Position numbers and translations under genes: made by a program
The notes under the pieces: model-generated
What the model was told of the DNA's origin: nothing
Databases searched by the model: none
What the model saw: the letters and a program-made list of their open reading frames with translations, nothing else
Part shown: positions 16,034 through 25,224 of the stretch, one piece after another
Layout: each line of letters begins with the position of its first letter
Numbering within the stretch: position 1 is the stretch's first letter
Source: an uncultured Phycisphaerae bacterium
GTDB taxonomy: Bacteria; Planctomycetota; Phycisphaerae; Phycisphaerales; SM1A02
Assembly: GCA_937899935.1 (NCBI GenBank)
Contig: CALCOW010000150.1
Span: 1-45,024, forward strand
DNA length: 45,024 bases
Direction of reading: 5' to 3'

Positions 16034-16924
16034 CTAACGACGTTCAAATATAGCGGTCGATTGCCCCAGCGCAATATCTTTTCTCAGCATGCCAATCTCG
16101 GTGACTCTCTGCCAAGCGCTATTCGCTGTTTCTGGCGAGTACTCAATGCCAATGGATCTTCGTCCATGGGCCCGTGCCACCGTCAAGGTGGTGCCACTAC
16201 CCAAAAACGGATCCAATACCAAATCACCTGGGTTACTGCAGGCAAGAATAACACGCTCTAGATACACCTCAGGAATCTGATTTTGGTGTTGAGGGCGGCG
16301 CTCCTTGTTATTGCCTTGAATGCGGCCCCAGTATTTTCCATACCAGACGTCCATCGGGACCCGCATCCCTTGATTCTTTGACTTGGCCATGGTTCTTTTA
16401 TCACCATAGATCGCCGCTCGATCAGACTGCTCCAAAACTGCGTCACCATTCCAAGTACGCTTCTTTCGATCCTTGGCAAAATAAAGTGCGTGGACCTTAC
16501 TGTTGATAAAACCACCATCACGATGCTGTCCAAAACGGAAATGCCAGATGCACCAATTGATCATGTGCATACCACGCTGTTTGAGGTGCATCACAATCTC
16601 AGCGGCCGAGTCATCAGGAATATTGACCCACATAGAGCCATGAGGTGCAAGCACATCAATGCACTTGTCTAACCAGGCGCGCGTAAATTCTTCGTAGTCT
16701 TCACGAGGCATCGAATCATCCCACTGTTCATAAGCTACAGACCAGTTGAATGGAGGGTCAGCGAAAATAAGATCCACGTTGCCTCGCTCGGGCAATGATT
16801 CGAGAACATCACGGCAGTCGCCGACATAGGCCTGTGTATCTGGCTGTGACACTTGATAGTGCACAGAAACGGAGCGGTCATCGTTTGCCGGGGAAGAGGA
16901 TGGGGGAGAGTGACTATCTGACAT
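16034..16924 (-). CDS. Site-specific DNA methyltransferase (N6-adenine or N4-cytosine)
   Basis: 296 residues. Motif IV DPPF (56-59, in VDLIFADPPFNWS) comes before motif I DPFLGSGTT (238-246), the beta-class order of amino-methyltransferases. The region HQNQIPEVYLERVILACSNPGD is the usual link to motif I. The enzyme would transfer a methyl group from S-adenosylmethionine to the exocyclic amine of A or C. DPPF rather than DPPY or SPPY does not settle which base. The target-recognition part lies in about residues 140-215. No restriction endonuclease or specificity subunit is adjacent, so it looks like an orphan methyltransferase. The first ~20 residues are Ser/Pro-rich and low in complexity. Confidence 0.9.
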   Translation of the reverse strand: MSDSHSPPSSSPANDDRSVSVHYQVSQPDTQAYVGDCRDVLESLPERGNVDLIFADPPFNWSVAYEQWDDSMPREDYEEFTRAWLDKCIDVLAPHGSMWVNIPDDSAAEIVMHLKQRGMHMINWCIWHFRFGQHRDGGFINSKVHALYFAKDRKKRTWNGDAVLEQSDRAAIYGDKRTMAKSKNQGMRVPMDVWYGKYWGRIQGNNKERRPQHQNQIPEVYLERVILACSNPGDLVLDPFLGSGTTLTVARAHGRRSIGIEYSPETANSAWQRVTEIGMLRKDIALGQSTAIFERR

Positions 16925-17007
16925 ACAACAAAGGGACTTTACAAAAGCTCATGACTCACTGTTGCGGTGGGACAAGTTGCCCAGAACAAACTGGCTTCTC
17001 ACGGTCA

Positions 17008-17655
17008 TCATTGGGTGCCAAAGATTCGATCTCCAGCATCACCGAGGCCCGGCAAAATATAAGCCTGTGCACTAAGTTGACGATCCAGAGCGGCTGTAAA
17101 GATCGTTACATCTGGGTGTTGCTTTGCCATCAATTCAACCCCTTCTGGTGCTGCCACAAGACAAACCATACTCACTTGTTCACAACCTGCGTTACGTAAG
17201 CGATCGACGACATAGCTTGCAGAACCACCAGTAGCTAGCATTGGATCAACCACCAACACGGGACCTGCAGCGACGTCTACTGGCAACTTCTCATAATAGG
17301 CCACGGGTTGATGAGATTGTTCATCTCTATAGACACCCAGATGTCCAACGCGAGCTTCAGGCATCAATGCAAGAATTCCGTCTGTCATTCCAATGCCTGC
17401 ACGCAAGATGGGCACCAGTGTGACAGGCTTACTTAGAATCTTGCCTTTTGTTTTTTCAAGCGGTGTTTTGATCTCGATTGGTTCAGTCTCAAATGCCGCG
17501 CTGACTGAATAGACCATCAGTCCCGCAACTTGATCAAGCAGTCTACGAAAGTCATCTGAAGATGTTCGCTCGTCACGAAGCCGGCCAAGTTTCACTGCAA
17601 TCAGTGGATGATCGACGACTCGGAGATTCGGATGCTTCGAATGAGCGTTGGGCAT
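17008..17655 (-). CDS. upp: Uracil phosphoribosyltransferase
   Basis: 215 residues, close to the 208-209 of most bacterial Upp proteins. The N-terminal LRVVDHPLIAVKLGRLRD, VTLVPILRAGIGMTDG, AYYEKLP and the PRPP-binding loop VLVVDPMLATGGSA are all characteristic. The C-terminal uracil-binding AYILPGLGDAGDRIFGT is intact. It converts uracil and PRPP to UMP in pyrimidine salvage. A yeast-type cytosine deaminase at 25221 in this window could supply uracil, although the two genes are on opposite strands and not in one operon. Confidence 0.96.
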   Translation of the reverse strand: MPNAHSKHPNLRVVDHPLIAVKLGRLRDERTSSDDFRRLLDQVAGLMVYSVSAAFETEPIEIKTPLEKTKGKILSKPVTLVPILRAGIGMTDGILALMPEARVGHLGVYRDEQSHQPVAYYEKLPVDVAAGPVLVVDPMLATGGSASYVVDRLRNAGCEQVSMVCLVAAPEGVELMAKQHPDVTIFTAALDRQLSAQAYILPGLGDAGDRIFGTQ

Positions 17656-17725
17656 ACCAACAGTCTAACCTCTCGGAAGCAATCACACTGCTCAACCCCA
17701 ATGCCTTGCGCAGAAGATCGTTTTC

Positions 17726-20494
17726 TTAGGCGTCTCGACTGCCGAACTCTCTTCGCACGAGATTCACATCAAATGGCGAAAAGCCATGTTCATCAAACAG
17801 CATTAGTTCATTCGGAGAATCGGTGTTGATCCATGCTTCTGGAATACTCAAAAGAGATTGTCCGTCAACTTCTTTGCCATCCCTTTGGGCATTGAAGTAT
17901 CGGCCAACGTTGTTTCCATTGAAATAGAGTTGGCCTTTACTCATAGATCCAACATCACACCAGAGTGGTGAAACGCCTTTGCTCAATGCAGCGCCACCAA
18001 ACTCAGCTCGCCACCAGCAGGGTGTTCCTTTGTTCTTCGCGGCCTCCGCGGGATTCGTTTGATCAAAGGACTTTACGTCTGGTCCTTCCCAACGAGCAAA
18101 TGCCCAGTTTCCATCGCCGAGTTGGCCCACGCTTTCTAATATACGTAACGACTTACAAATCTGATCCGTATTCTCTTGTCTAGGATCTGGGGCAAAGCGA
18201 AGAACGTTCTTTCCTCGCTTCATACAGTTTGTGGAGTCGAGAGAAATGACAATTCGTTTACTACTAATACCCCGATCACCTGGATAATAGATGAGTGGTT
18301 CATCATTCAGCAGTAATGAACCACTGACTGGGCTATCCTGAATATCCACAATCAATGGTGCTTTTTTTGCGTGTTCAAAGGCCCATGTAAATTGGGTGGA
18401 TACACTCTGATCTCCGCCACCCAAACCAAAGATATTTGGACGTATGTCAAACGGGCTTATCGGTTCTGCTTGAACCGTCTTTTGTTTTACTCCTGACAAC
18501 TTCTTGACTTCATAGAGATGGCTGCCAATGCCCTTAACTTCATGCAGTTCGTTGCCGCCATCGAGTCGCCCGAGATTGTCCGCCAGGACCACGAGTGTGT
18601 GATTGCCAGCGGTAAGTTGCAGGTCAAATTCTGTAGGCGTGGCGCCAGGGCCAACGCCAGTGAGGCATTGCAGTGTCCCATCCAAATACCACGCCAGTCG
18701 ATCACCGCCTTGAGGCACCATGCATGTATGTGTTCGGCTTGACTTGACTTTACTATTGATGCGATACCACCCATAGCCTTCGGGTGAGCCGCATGTGATC
18801 AGATCACTGGGCCCGTTAAGTGATGCAAATCGTGGTGATTGACCACTTACGAAGTCGTCTTGCGCATTTACAAACCACTCTTTTGGCTTCATGGCGCGCG
18901 ATGATCGCTTGCTGCCACGCACACCTGGCAGTGTTTCTTTGCCGCCAACTGAAAGAGCAATCACTTCTTTCCAGTCAGCTCCAAGCCTGGGGGTACCATC
19001 ACTGCTTGTCCAAGCAGCGCCACAATACAGTTGATTTCCATGAATCACCGTCGCGTCAACTTGCTTTTCGTTACATATGACGACTATCACGTCTTCATGA
19101 TCAACCATCAGTGGCTCTAAGCCTGTCGGAACAATCGCTTGTAGGGGGCGGCCATCGATTGATAGGTGCGCTGGAGAACCAGCCGATCCAAAGAAAACGG
19201 CAATCTTCCTATCAATCACGGTGAGCGGGCATACATTGGCATAGTCCAAGCGACCTGCGCCACAAAGATCGGTGTTGAGCAAATACCAACCGACCAGTTG
19301 CTCGCCTAGATCAATTGGTAGTTGGTTCCCATCAGGAAGCAGCAGCTCAGTTGTTGCCTTTATCCCGTTCGCAAAAGCGAAAACGACCGTGCCTCCGCTA
19401 CCACTTTGCGTGACTATCGATGACACTTGTGCTTGTGTCTTTGAGATCTTTGTAGAGGGCCTTCGAACGGTACTGGCCACCGGCTGAAAGTTTGGGTCGA
19501 GATGACTAAATACGTGGCTAAAGGTTGAAGCGAACGTTGTGATGCGACGTAGAATGGCGAGTCCATCAGTCGGTATACCTGCTTCACTCATCGGCGCTGC
19601 ATTGGCAACGCTCGTTGCCGCAAAGCGATTTTGCTGGCCGACAAATCGCCCTCCAAGGAATCCAAAATTTGTGCCGCCATGAATGTGATCCAATATGAAC
19701 TGGCCACCAGCAGCGAGGACCTCGGCAATCTGGCTTTGCAGATCAAGAGCATCCGGGACCTCTTGTGGTGCTTCTGTGGACACGCCTATCTCTGCCAGCG
19801 GCAGTGATGTGACCAATCTTGGCACTTCTGGTTGCAACACTCTTAACTGACGCAGATGCCCGAGATGTTGGCCTTGGCTGCGCCAGGTGTGAATCGAATC
19901 ATGATCAGCAGCCCATAGATCATTCGCATTGGTGATTGGAACAGCAATACCACTTTCACGCACAAATCGAATGAGTTCACCAAGATATCTCGCTGATTCA
20001 TCTTCATTCGAACATTGCCAAGCGTGTTCAACCTGAACCGCAACAACTGGTCCGCCCTTGGTGATTTGCAAGTCCGAAATCTGATTGATCAATCGACTGA
20101 GATATGTGGTAGCGTGCTGCATAAACAAACCCACCCCGCTACGCACCAGAACATCACTCTCAAGTGTGAGCCAGTGGGGGAGGCCACCGCCGTCGTAGCC
20201 GCGTCCAATAGACGGTCCCACTTGCAAGACAACATGCAAACCGGTCTCAGCAGCAAGGGCGCAGAAGTGTGCAATGTCACCCTGATCCTTAAAATTAAAT
20301 TGCCCTTTCCTTGGCTCATGGAGGAGCCAAGGGCATGCGGTTTGAACGGTGTTAAAACCCGACTCTTTGATGGTGTGTAGTCGCGATGCCCAAGTCGATG
20401 CAGGCATGCGGGCATAATCCAATTGGGCCCCTACGAGCCACAATCTTCGCCCATCAACCGAAAAACTCTGCCCATTCGTACTAACAACGGCCAT
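17726..20494 (-). CDS. GH35-like (beta-galactosidase family) protein lacking the catalytic glutamates
   Basis: 922 residues from the ATG at 20494, preceded by AAGGGA. The longer frame to 20605 crosses into the divergent gene. Residues 10-290 follow the GH35 barrel: VDGRRLWLVGAQLDYARMP, WLLHEPRKGQFNF, GLPHWL and HGGTNFGF (272-279). In GH35 enzymes the acid/base Glu is in ENEYG; here it is EHAWQ (156-160), with Ala158 at the catalytic position. The nucleophile Glu expected after the next strand (TENW or TEYW) is Ser230 in VTSLPL. The GPYxCAEW motif is GPSIGRGY. Later domains are beta-rich and of jelly-roll type, as in other GH35 proteins. No signal peptide is visible at this start. It may be a carbohydrate-binding or scaffold protein rather than an enzyme. 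Confidence 0.8.
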   Translation of the reverse strand: MAVVSTNGQSFSVDGRRLWLVGAQLDYARMPASTWASRLHTIKESGFNTVQTACPWLLHEPRKGQFNFKDQGDIAHFCALAAETGLHVVLQVGPSIGRGYDGGGLPHWLTLESDVLVRSGVGLFMQHATTYLSRLINQISDLQITKGGPVVAVQVEHAWQCSNEDESARYLGELIRFVRESGIAVPITNANDLWAADHDSIHTWRSQGQHLGHLRQLRVLQPEVPRLVTSLPLAEIGVSTEAPQEVPDALDLQSQIAEVLAAGGQFILDHIHGGTNFGFLGGRFVGQQNRFAATSVANAAPMSEAGIPTDGLAILRRITTFASTFSHVFSHLDPNFQPVASTVRRPSTKISKTQAQVSSIVTQSGSGGTVVFAFANGIKATTELLLPDGNQLPIDLGEQLVGWYLLNTDLCGAGRLDYANVCPLTVIDRKIAVFFGSAGSPAHLSIDGRPLQAIVPTGLEPLMVDHEDVIVVICNEKQVDATVIHGNQLYCGAAWTSSDGTPRLGADWKEVIALSVGGKETLPGVRGSKRSSRAMKPKEWFVNAQDDFVSGQSPRFASLNGPSDLITCGSPEGYGWYRINSKVKSSRTHTCMVPQGGDRLAWYLDGTLQCLTGVGPGATPTEFDLQLTAGNHTLVVLADNLGRLDGGNELHEVKGIGSHLYEVKKLSGVKQKTVQAEPISPFDIRPNIFGLGGGDQSVSTQFTWAFEHAKKAPLIVDIQDSPVSGSLLLNDEPLIYYPGDRGISSKRIVISLDSTNCMKRGKNVLRFAPDPRQENTDQICKSLRILESVGQLGDGNWAFARWEGPDVKSFDQTNPAEAAKNKGTPCWWRAEFGGAALSKGVSPLWCDVGSMSKGQLYFNGNNVGRYFNAQRDGKEVDGQSLLSIPEAWINTDSPNELMLFDEHGFSPFDVNLVRREFGSRDA

Positions 20495-20518
20495 AACGCA
20501 TCCCTTATTGGGGCCATA

Positions 20519-22414
20519 ATGAATCCCGACACCACACGAGGTGGCACTCTTTATACGATGAGCAGCCTCATGAGTTTGCGAAGAGCCAATCTTGTTCGGA
20601 TTCAAAAAGAAGCCCCAAGGCGGCGGTATCCGTCCAAAACTGCCATAACTAGCACTGGCAGCGTCACTTTGGTCACCATTGGTCTGATGTTATCGGGGTT
20701 AAGCCTGGTGAGCTGCCAGTCCCCTTTGGCAGAGATTGACCAACAAGTCGATCAACTAGTGGCGGAACATTCGGCCAGTATGACACCGCCAAATGCAAAG
20801 CCCATTATGGCTGTACCGCCACCGAGCCAGTCCTCTTGGTTGGAAGCTCAGGATATTTACGATCGAACGCCCGAAACAAACAATCCGAGCGCCGATGAGC
20901 TGACTTATATTCCAACTGCATCCGCAGATGCACAAGCTGTCGCAAAGCGACTACAAGCTGTTTATAAAATTCCGCCGGACGCGCCTCGCTTTGACCTGCA
21001 GGCAGCACTGCAGTACGGAACACGTAACAGCAGAGAGTACGCCTATGCGCGAGAGGATTACCTCATCTCCTGCCTCGATCTTCTGATTGAGATGCACCGC
21101 TGGGATCCACAATTCTTTGACACCATTCGAGGCACCCTTGACAGTGACAATGATGATGGTTTTTACGAAACGTCACTGAAGCTTGTCAATGATTTTAGGG
21201 TAACACAACTACTACCTTATGGTGGCTCTGTTGCTGCTCAGGTTCTAGCACAAGCGAGCGAAGATCTACACACACAGGTGAATGACAGCAATTACTCAAC
21301 ACCAGAGTTGTACCTTACTGCGGAGATACCGCTTCTCCGTGGCGCTGGCATGTATGCCCAACGCGAACTGATACAACAACAGCGTAATGTTGTCTATGCG
21401 GCTCGAACATTTGAGACATTCCGCAGAGGTTTTCTTGTTGAAATTTCGAGTGCCTATCTAAATCTGGTTGTACAACAACAACTTCTTGAGAATCGGCAGC
21501 GTGCTATTGCTCAATTACAGCGTGTTGCGACCCAAGAACGTGCTCTCTACGAAGCCGGCCGTAAGCGTCTCTACGACGTGACCTTGGCTGAAAACGCTGT
21601 CTTACAGTCAGTTGATACGTACAACCGGAATCGTGAGGCGCTGCAATTAGCAATCGATCAGTTTAAAGTTCGGCTCAACTATCCAGTCGAGGAGCCAATG
21701 ATCATTATTACGTCACTGATTGGTCTAGTGGCACCGGATTCCAGCATGGATGAGGCTGTGATTGCAGCGATGGCGTTACGCCTGGATCTACAAACCGAAC
21801 GCAATAAATTGGCAGATCTTGTACGCAACGTTGAAAACGCTCGAAATCAGATCCTCGGTGACTTGAACCTCACAGGATCAGCATCTTTCAACTCACAAGG
21901 CGAGCTGACCTCCGAGGCACTGGAGGATCAATTCAGTGAACCAGACTTTCAGGTGGGACTTTCATACGGTGTGCCGCTCAACAGAAAAATTGAGCGATTA
22001 CGGCTCCGTCGAAACCAGGTCAATCTTGAGCGAGGTCGTCTGAAGTACTCGCAATTTCGCGATACGATTGCGATTGAAGTGCGGAACCGGATCCGAGACA
22101 TCGATGTCGCGAGATTCAACCTCGACCTGCAGGAACAGAATGTCGCGATCGCTGAGATCGGAGTTGAATCACTTGAGGCCCAACCCGATCGTGTCACGAT
22201 CCTGGATATTCTCAAAGCAATTGAGGACCTTCGTAAAGCTCGTGATGGGCGTGACTCTGCAACCCGTGACCTCGAGGTCTCTATTTTGCAGTATCTACGG
22301 GATTCCGGTCAGCTCCGCGTGAAGACTGATGGAGCGATTGATCCACTTGAGGGCATGGTTGTTACACCAACGAGCAGCCCCCGTACCAGCAATCCTCGCG
22401 AATCAGGGCCTTAG
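20519..22414 (+). CDS. TolC-family outer-membrane efflux lipoprotein
   Basis: About 631 residues from the ATG at 20519 (GGGG upstream). ATGs at 20558 and 20570 are alternatives, so the start is uncertain. A basic N-terminus is followed by a hydrophobic stretch ending in LSLVSC, a lipobox (C66 from this start). The mature protein has the outer-membrane factor repeat pattern: long alternating helices such as VYAARTFETFRRGFLVEISS, then AYLNLVVQQQLLENRQRAIA. Strand segments with TAEIPLLRGAGMYA and QVGLSYGVPLN follow. Such proteins form trimeric outer-membrane channels for efflux or type I secretion. The periplasmic adaptor lies 170 bases downstream. Its start is only 25 bases from the divergent GH35-like gene. 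Confidence 0.85.
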   Translation: MNPDTTRGGTLYTMSSLMSLRRANLVRIQKEAPRRRYPSKTAITSTGSVTLVTIGLMLSGLSLVSCQSPLAEIDQQVDQLVAEHSASMTPPNAKPIMAVPPPSQSSWLEAQDIYDRTPETNNPSADELTYIPTASADAQAVAKRLQAVYKIPPDAPRFDLQAALQYGTRNSREYAYAREDYLISCLDLLIEMHRWDPQFFDTIRGTLDSDNDDGFYETSLKLVNDFRVTQLLPYGGSVAAQVLAQASEDLHTQVNDSNYSTPELYLTAEIPLLRGAGMYAQRELIQQQRNVVYAARTFETFRRGFLVEISSAYLNLVVQQQLLENRQRAIAQLQRVATQERALYEAGRKRLYDVTLAENAVLQSVDTYNRNREALQLAIDQFKVRLNYPVEEPMIIITSLIGLVAPDSSMDEAVIAAMALRLDLQTERNKLADLVRNVENARNQILGDLNLTGSASFNSQGELTSEALEDQFSEPDFQVGLSYGVPLNRKIERLRLRRNQVNLERGRLKYSQFRDTIAIEVRNRIRDIDVARFNLDLQEQNVAIAEIGVESLEAQPDRVTILDILKAIEDLRKARDGRDSATRDLEVSILQYLRDSGQLRVKTDGAIDPLEGMVVTPTSSPRTSNPRESGP

Positions 22415-22448
22415 TCATCTAGCCTGAATATTGGGTCTTTAGGTACAC

Positions 22449-22458
22449 GGGACGTCCC
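22449..22458. promoter_or_regulatory. 10-bp perfect palindrome between TolC and adaptor genes
   Basis: GGGACGTCCC is fully self-complementary and lies in the 170-bp gap between the outer-membrane factor and the adaptor. A related half site, GGGACATACC, appears at 22501-22510. It could be an operator, but ten bases can occur by chance. Confidence 0.2.
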
Positions 22459-22586
22459 ATATCTACTTGTTGTCAATCGCCTCTGGATACAGGCTGCAAT
22501 GGGACATACCATGAGGCTCAGGAGAAACCTTAGGCACCCAAAGAACCGTCCAATGAGCACACCCGAAAGTGCACAGAAGTTCACAT

Positions 22587-24101
22587 ATGAGCCAGTCAGC
22601 ACATCAACGTTCTGGTCAAATAGCGCCTCTTATGGTGGGTGGTGTAGCGGCTGTTGGTGTCGCATTAGCCGTCATTTTGGGCGTCAGTGTAAGTGGGGGT
22701 GATTCACCTGAAGCTGCTGCTGCAGAACTGTTCACCGTCGATCATGGTGATTTCAAAGTAACCGTGCCATGCTCTGGTGAACTGGCGGCCATGAATCAGA
22801 TCGAGATCTATAACACGCTTGAAGGCCGTGCGGTTATCTCAGAGATTGTCGACGAAGGGACCTTCGTGGCAAAGGATGATGTGTTACTGCGTTTCGATGA
22901 TGGAACGGTGCGGGACAACATCAAGAAGCTTCAGGAAGAAGTTGCCCAAGCGGATAATTCGCTCGATGCTGCCACCGCTGCTTGGGAAATACAGAAACAA
23001 TCTCAAGCTTCTGAGATGGCGGAGCGCCAAGTGGCGATTGACCTTGCTGAAATCGCACTGAAGGCATGGCTTGAAGGCCACGATGTGTCCAAGAAGCAAG
23101 AGCTTGAGATGGGCATCCAAACTGCTGAGAAAGACCATGATCGACTGGCACAGCGGTTTGACCATTCGAAAACGCTCAAAGAAAAAGACTATATCAATAA
23201 CGAGGAACTTCTTAAGGATGAGATCGCTTACCTCAACGCACAAGTCGCGCTCAAAAAAGCGCGTCTCGATCGCACGATTTACCTCGAATACAGCCGTGAG
23301 AAAGAACTCAAGAAACTAAGCTCTGATGTGACGCAAGCAAACGCTGAGTATGGCCGGGCCAAAATGCGTCTTGAAGCATCTGTTCGCAGCAAGCTCAGTG
23401 GTGTCGAGTTAGCCCAACTGCAGCTTGAGTCAACCAACGATCGGTTGAAAAAACTAGAAGATCAACTCACCAAATGTACTGTCACCGCCCCCTCTGCAGG
23501 CTTGGTTGTCTACGCAAGCAGCCTTGAGTCGATGGGATGGCGAGATCGTGATAATCCACCGTCCGTCGGTACAGAGCTCAACCGTAATCAGCCTGTTATT
23601 GTCTTGCCTGACACCTCTCAGATGATTGCCGAAGTCAAAGTCAACGAAGCGCTCAGCGGTATGATTCAAACCGGGCAACAAGTTTCTGTTTCATCTGATG
23701 CCCTGCCAGACACCATTGTCCTCGGTGAAGTACTCCAAGTTGGTGTACTCGCAGAAGGTGGTGGTTGGCGCGATCCCAACCGTCGCGATTACACGGTCAA
23801 AGTCAAGTTAGTCAATGCAGAAGGCCTTGGCCTTAAACCATCAATGCGGTGTAAAGCTGAGATCATCGTTGCACAAGTAGATGATGTTCTCTACATACCG
23901 ATACCCGCCATCCACCGTAGTGGTGCACTGATCTACACCTATGTACTTGAGAGTGATGGATTCCATCAGCGAGCCATCAAATTGGGCCAGGTTTCAGACC
24001 TCTATGCGGAAATCCTAGATGGCCTTGAGCCTGGTGGCGTGGTTCTGCTTCGAGAACCAGCCCCTTCAGAGATCGCTGTACGCATTGAAGACCGCTCTTA
24101 G
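22587..24101 (+). CDS. HlyD/MacA-type periplasmic adaptor (membrane fusion protein)
   Basis: 504 residues from the ATG at 22587 (AGAAG upstream). A GTG at 22569 is also in frame. An N-terminal transmembrane anchor lies at about residues 14-37 (VGGVAAVGVALAVILGVSVS). The first lipoyl half follows (EIYNTLEGRAVISEIVDEGT, then FVAKDDVLLRFDD). A very long helical hairpin spans about 105-300, then the second lipoyl half (CTVTAPSAGLVVYA) and the beta-barrel domain (MIAEVKVNEALSGMIQTGQQ). The membrane-proximal domain has VLYIPIPAIHRSGALIYTYV. Adaptors bridge an inner-membrane transporter to a TolC-type channel. The channel gene is directly upstream, but no ABC or RND transporter is encoded nearby. 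Confidence 0.88.
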   Translation: MSQSAHQRSGQIAPLMVGGVAAVGVALAVILGVSVSGGDSPEAAAAELFTVDHGDFKVTVPCSGELAAMNQIEIYNTLEGRAVISEIVDEGTFVAKDDVLLRFDDGTVRDNIKKLQEEVAQADNSLDAATAAWEIQKQSQASEMAERQVAIDLAEIALKAWLEGHDVSKKQELEMGIQTAEKDHDRLAQRFDHSKTLKEKDYINNEELLKDEIAYLNAQVALKKARLDRTIYLEYSREKELKKLSSDVTQANAEYGRAKMRLEASVRSKLSGVELAQLQLESTNDRLKKLEDQLTKCTVTAPSAGLVVYASSLESMGWRDRDNPPSVGTELNRNQPVIVLPDTSQMIAEVKVNEALSGMIQTGQQVSVSSDALPDTIVLGEVLQVGVLAEGGGWRDPNRRDYTVKVKLVNAEGLGLKPSMRCKAEIIVAQVDDVLYIPIPAIHRSGALIYTYVLESDGFHQRAIKLGQVSDLYAEILDGLEPGGVVLLREPAPSEIAVRIEDRS

Positions 24102-24186
24102 GCACAGCCTCTCATCCGATCAATGTATTTTCCGTGGTAGTATTCTCTCGTCTTCTCATCAGGAATGAGGTCAAGGAGGATATTTT

Positions 24187-25224
24187 ATGGTTCCCACGCG
24201 TTTACTCTCCATCGCACTCTTGGCACTTATGGCCTCTTGCGCCCCCTACAACACCTATCCAAGGGTGGAACATATCGGCTCAAAGCACGACATCGGACAC
24301 GAACCAATGTCAACACTGGTCGTGGAATCATTGCGCTACGCCGATGAGAGTTATGGACTTGATGAAGAACTAATCATCAATCTGCCAGAGGGCACGCCGG
24401 CTGAAATTTATGAAGTGTTCATTGAGCGAATCGGTCGAGGCCGCCCCATGATCGATGCGAGTGAATCTGCGCTCACGATCAAAGAGATACGAACTCGTGG
24501 ATTGAAGGGTGAGGTTGATGTGATTTACCCGACTGGTCAGGGGAAGTATGCGCTCGCTACGATCTTCTTTGACCGCGGACTTCTCAACGACTACGCGGTG
24601 GTCAATGCACGCCGATGGCGTATTCCGACGGCTCAGCCCAAGCCCAGCTATCCTGCGGCCCTGAGGTATCAACGTATCGAAGAGGGCCTTGAACCGGTCG
24701 ATCAAAATGTCGCCGTTGAAAGTAATGCTCCCAAATCCCCACAGATTGCCTCGGTCAAGATTACTGGAACCACCGCAACCCGCGCTGAGCCAGCTCAATA
24801 TGTTATTAGAGCCCAGCCAGGCCAAGCATTTGATCAAGATGTGATTGATCGAGATATTGCAGCATTAACCATGCTTGGTGTTTATGCCAATGTTGATTGG
24901 TCGACCTCCACGCGAGTCGATGGTTCTGTTGAGGTGATCTATCAACTTACGGAAACACCTGTTATTGAACAGATCGTGATCGTTGGAAACTCCAATATTT
25001 CAGACCGAGAATTATCCAATTTGATCGCCACTCATCCAGGTGACCTGCGTAATGACGCGGCCATCGAAGAAGGACGTCAGCGAATCATCTTGCTCTATAA
25101 AGAGAGAGGTTTCGATGGGACAACCGTGGATATTGACGAAGCGATGTTGGATGACGAGTGGATGTTGGTCTATCGCGTCAATGAACCACAAGGCATGACC
25201 GCTACTGCTCCAGATCAGCCATGA
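24187..25224 (+). CDS. Lipoprotein with two POTRA-like domains, no beta-barrel
   Basis: 345 residues with AAGGAGG about 8 bases before the ATG. The signal ends in LALMASC, a clear lipobox (C18). Residues 40-150 form an unrecognised alpha/beta part. About 186-256 (QIASVKITGTTATRAEPAQY, then FDQDVIDRDIAALTMLGVYANVDW) and 258-333 (VIEQIVIVGNSNISDRELSN, then EGRQRIILLYKERGFDGTTV) match the POTRA pattern of BamA/Omp85. There is no C-terminal transmembrane barrel. In BamA, POTRA domains bind lipoproteins and nascent outer-membrane proteins. Here they are on a lipid-anchored soluble protein. It ends in an ATGA overlap with the deaminase gene and follows the adaptor by 85 bases. Confidence 0.75.
   Translation: MVPTRLLSIALLALMASCAPYNTYPRVEHIGSKHDIGHEPMSTLVVESLRYADESYGLDEELIINLPEGTPAEIYEVFIERIGRGRPMIDASESALTIKEIRTRGLKGEVDVIYPTGQGKYALATIFFDRGLLNDYAVVNARRWRIPTAQPKPSYPAALRYQRIEEGLEPVDQNVAVESNAPKSPQIASVKITGTTATRAEPAQYVIRAQPGQAFDQDVIDRDIAALTMLGVYANVDWSTSTRVDGSVEVIYQLTETPVIEQIVIVGNSNISDRELSNLIATHPGDLRNDAAIEEGRQRIILLYKERGFDGTTVDIDEAMLDDEWMLVYRVNEPQGMTATAPDQP

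Noticed and set aside
15785..16261. Plus-strand 158-codon open frame
   Set aside because: About half lies antisense to the methyltransferase, the composition is not protein-like, and no RBS is visible.
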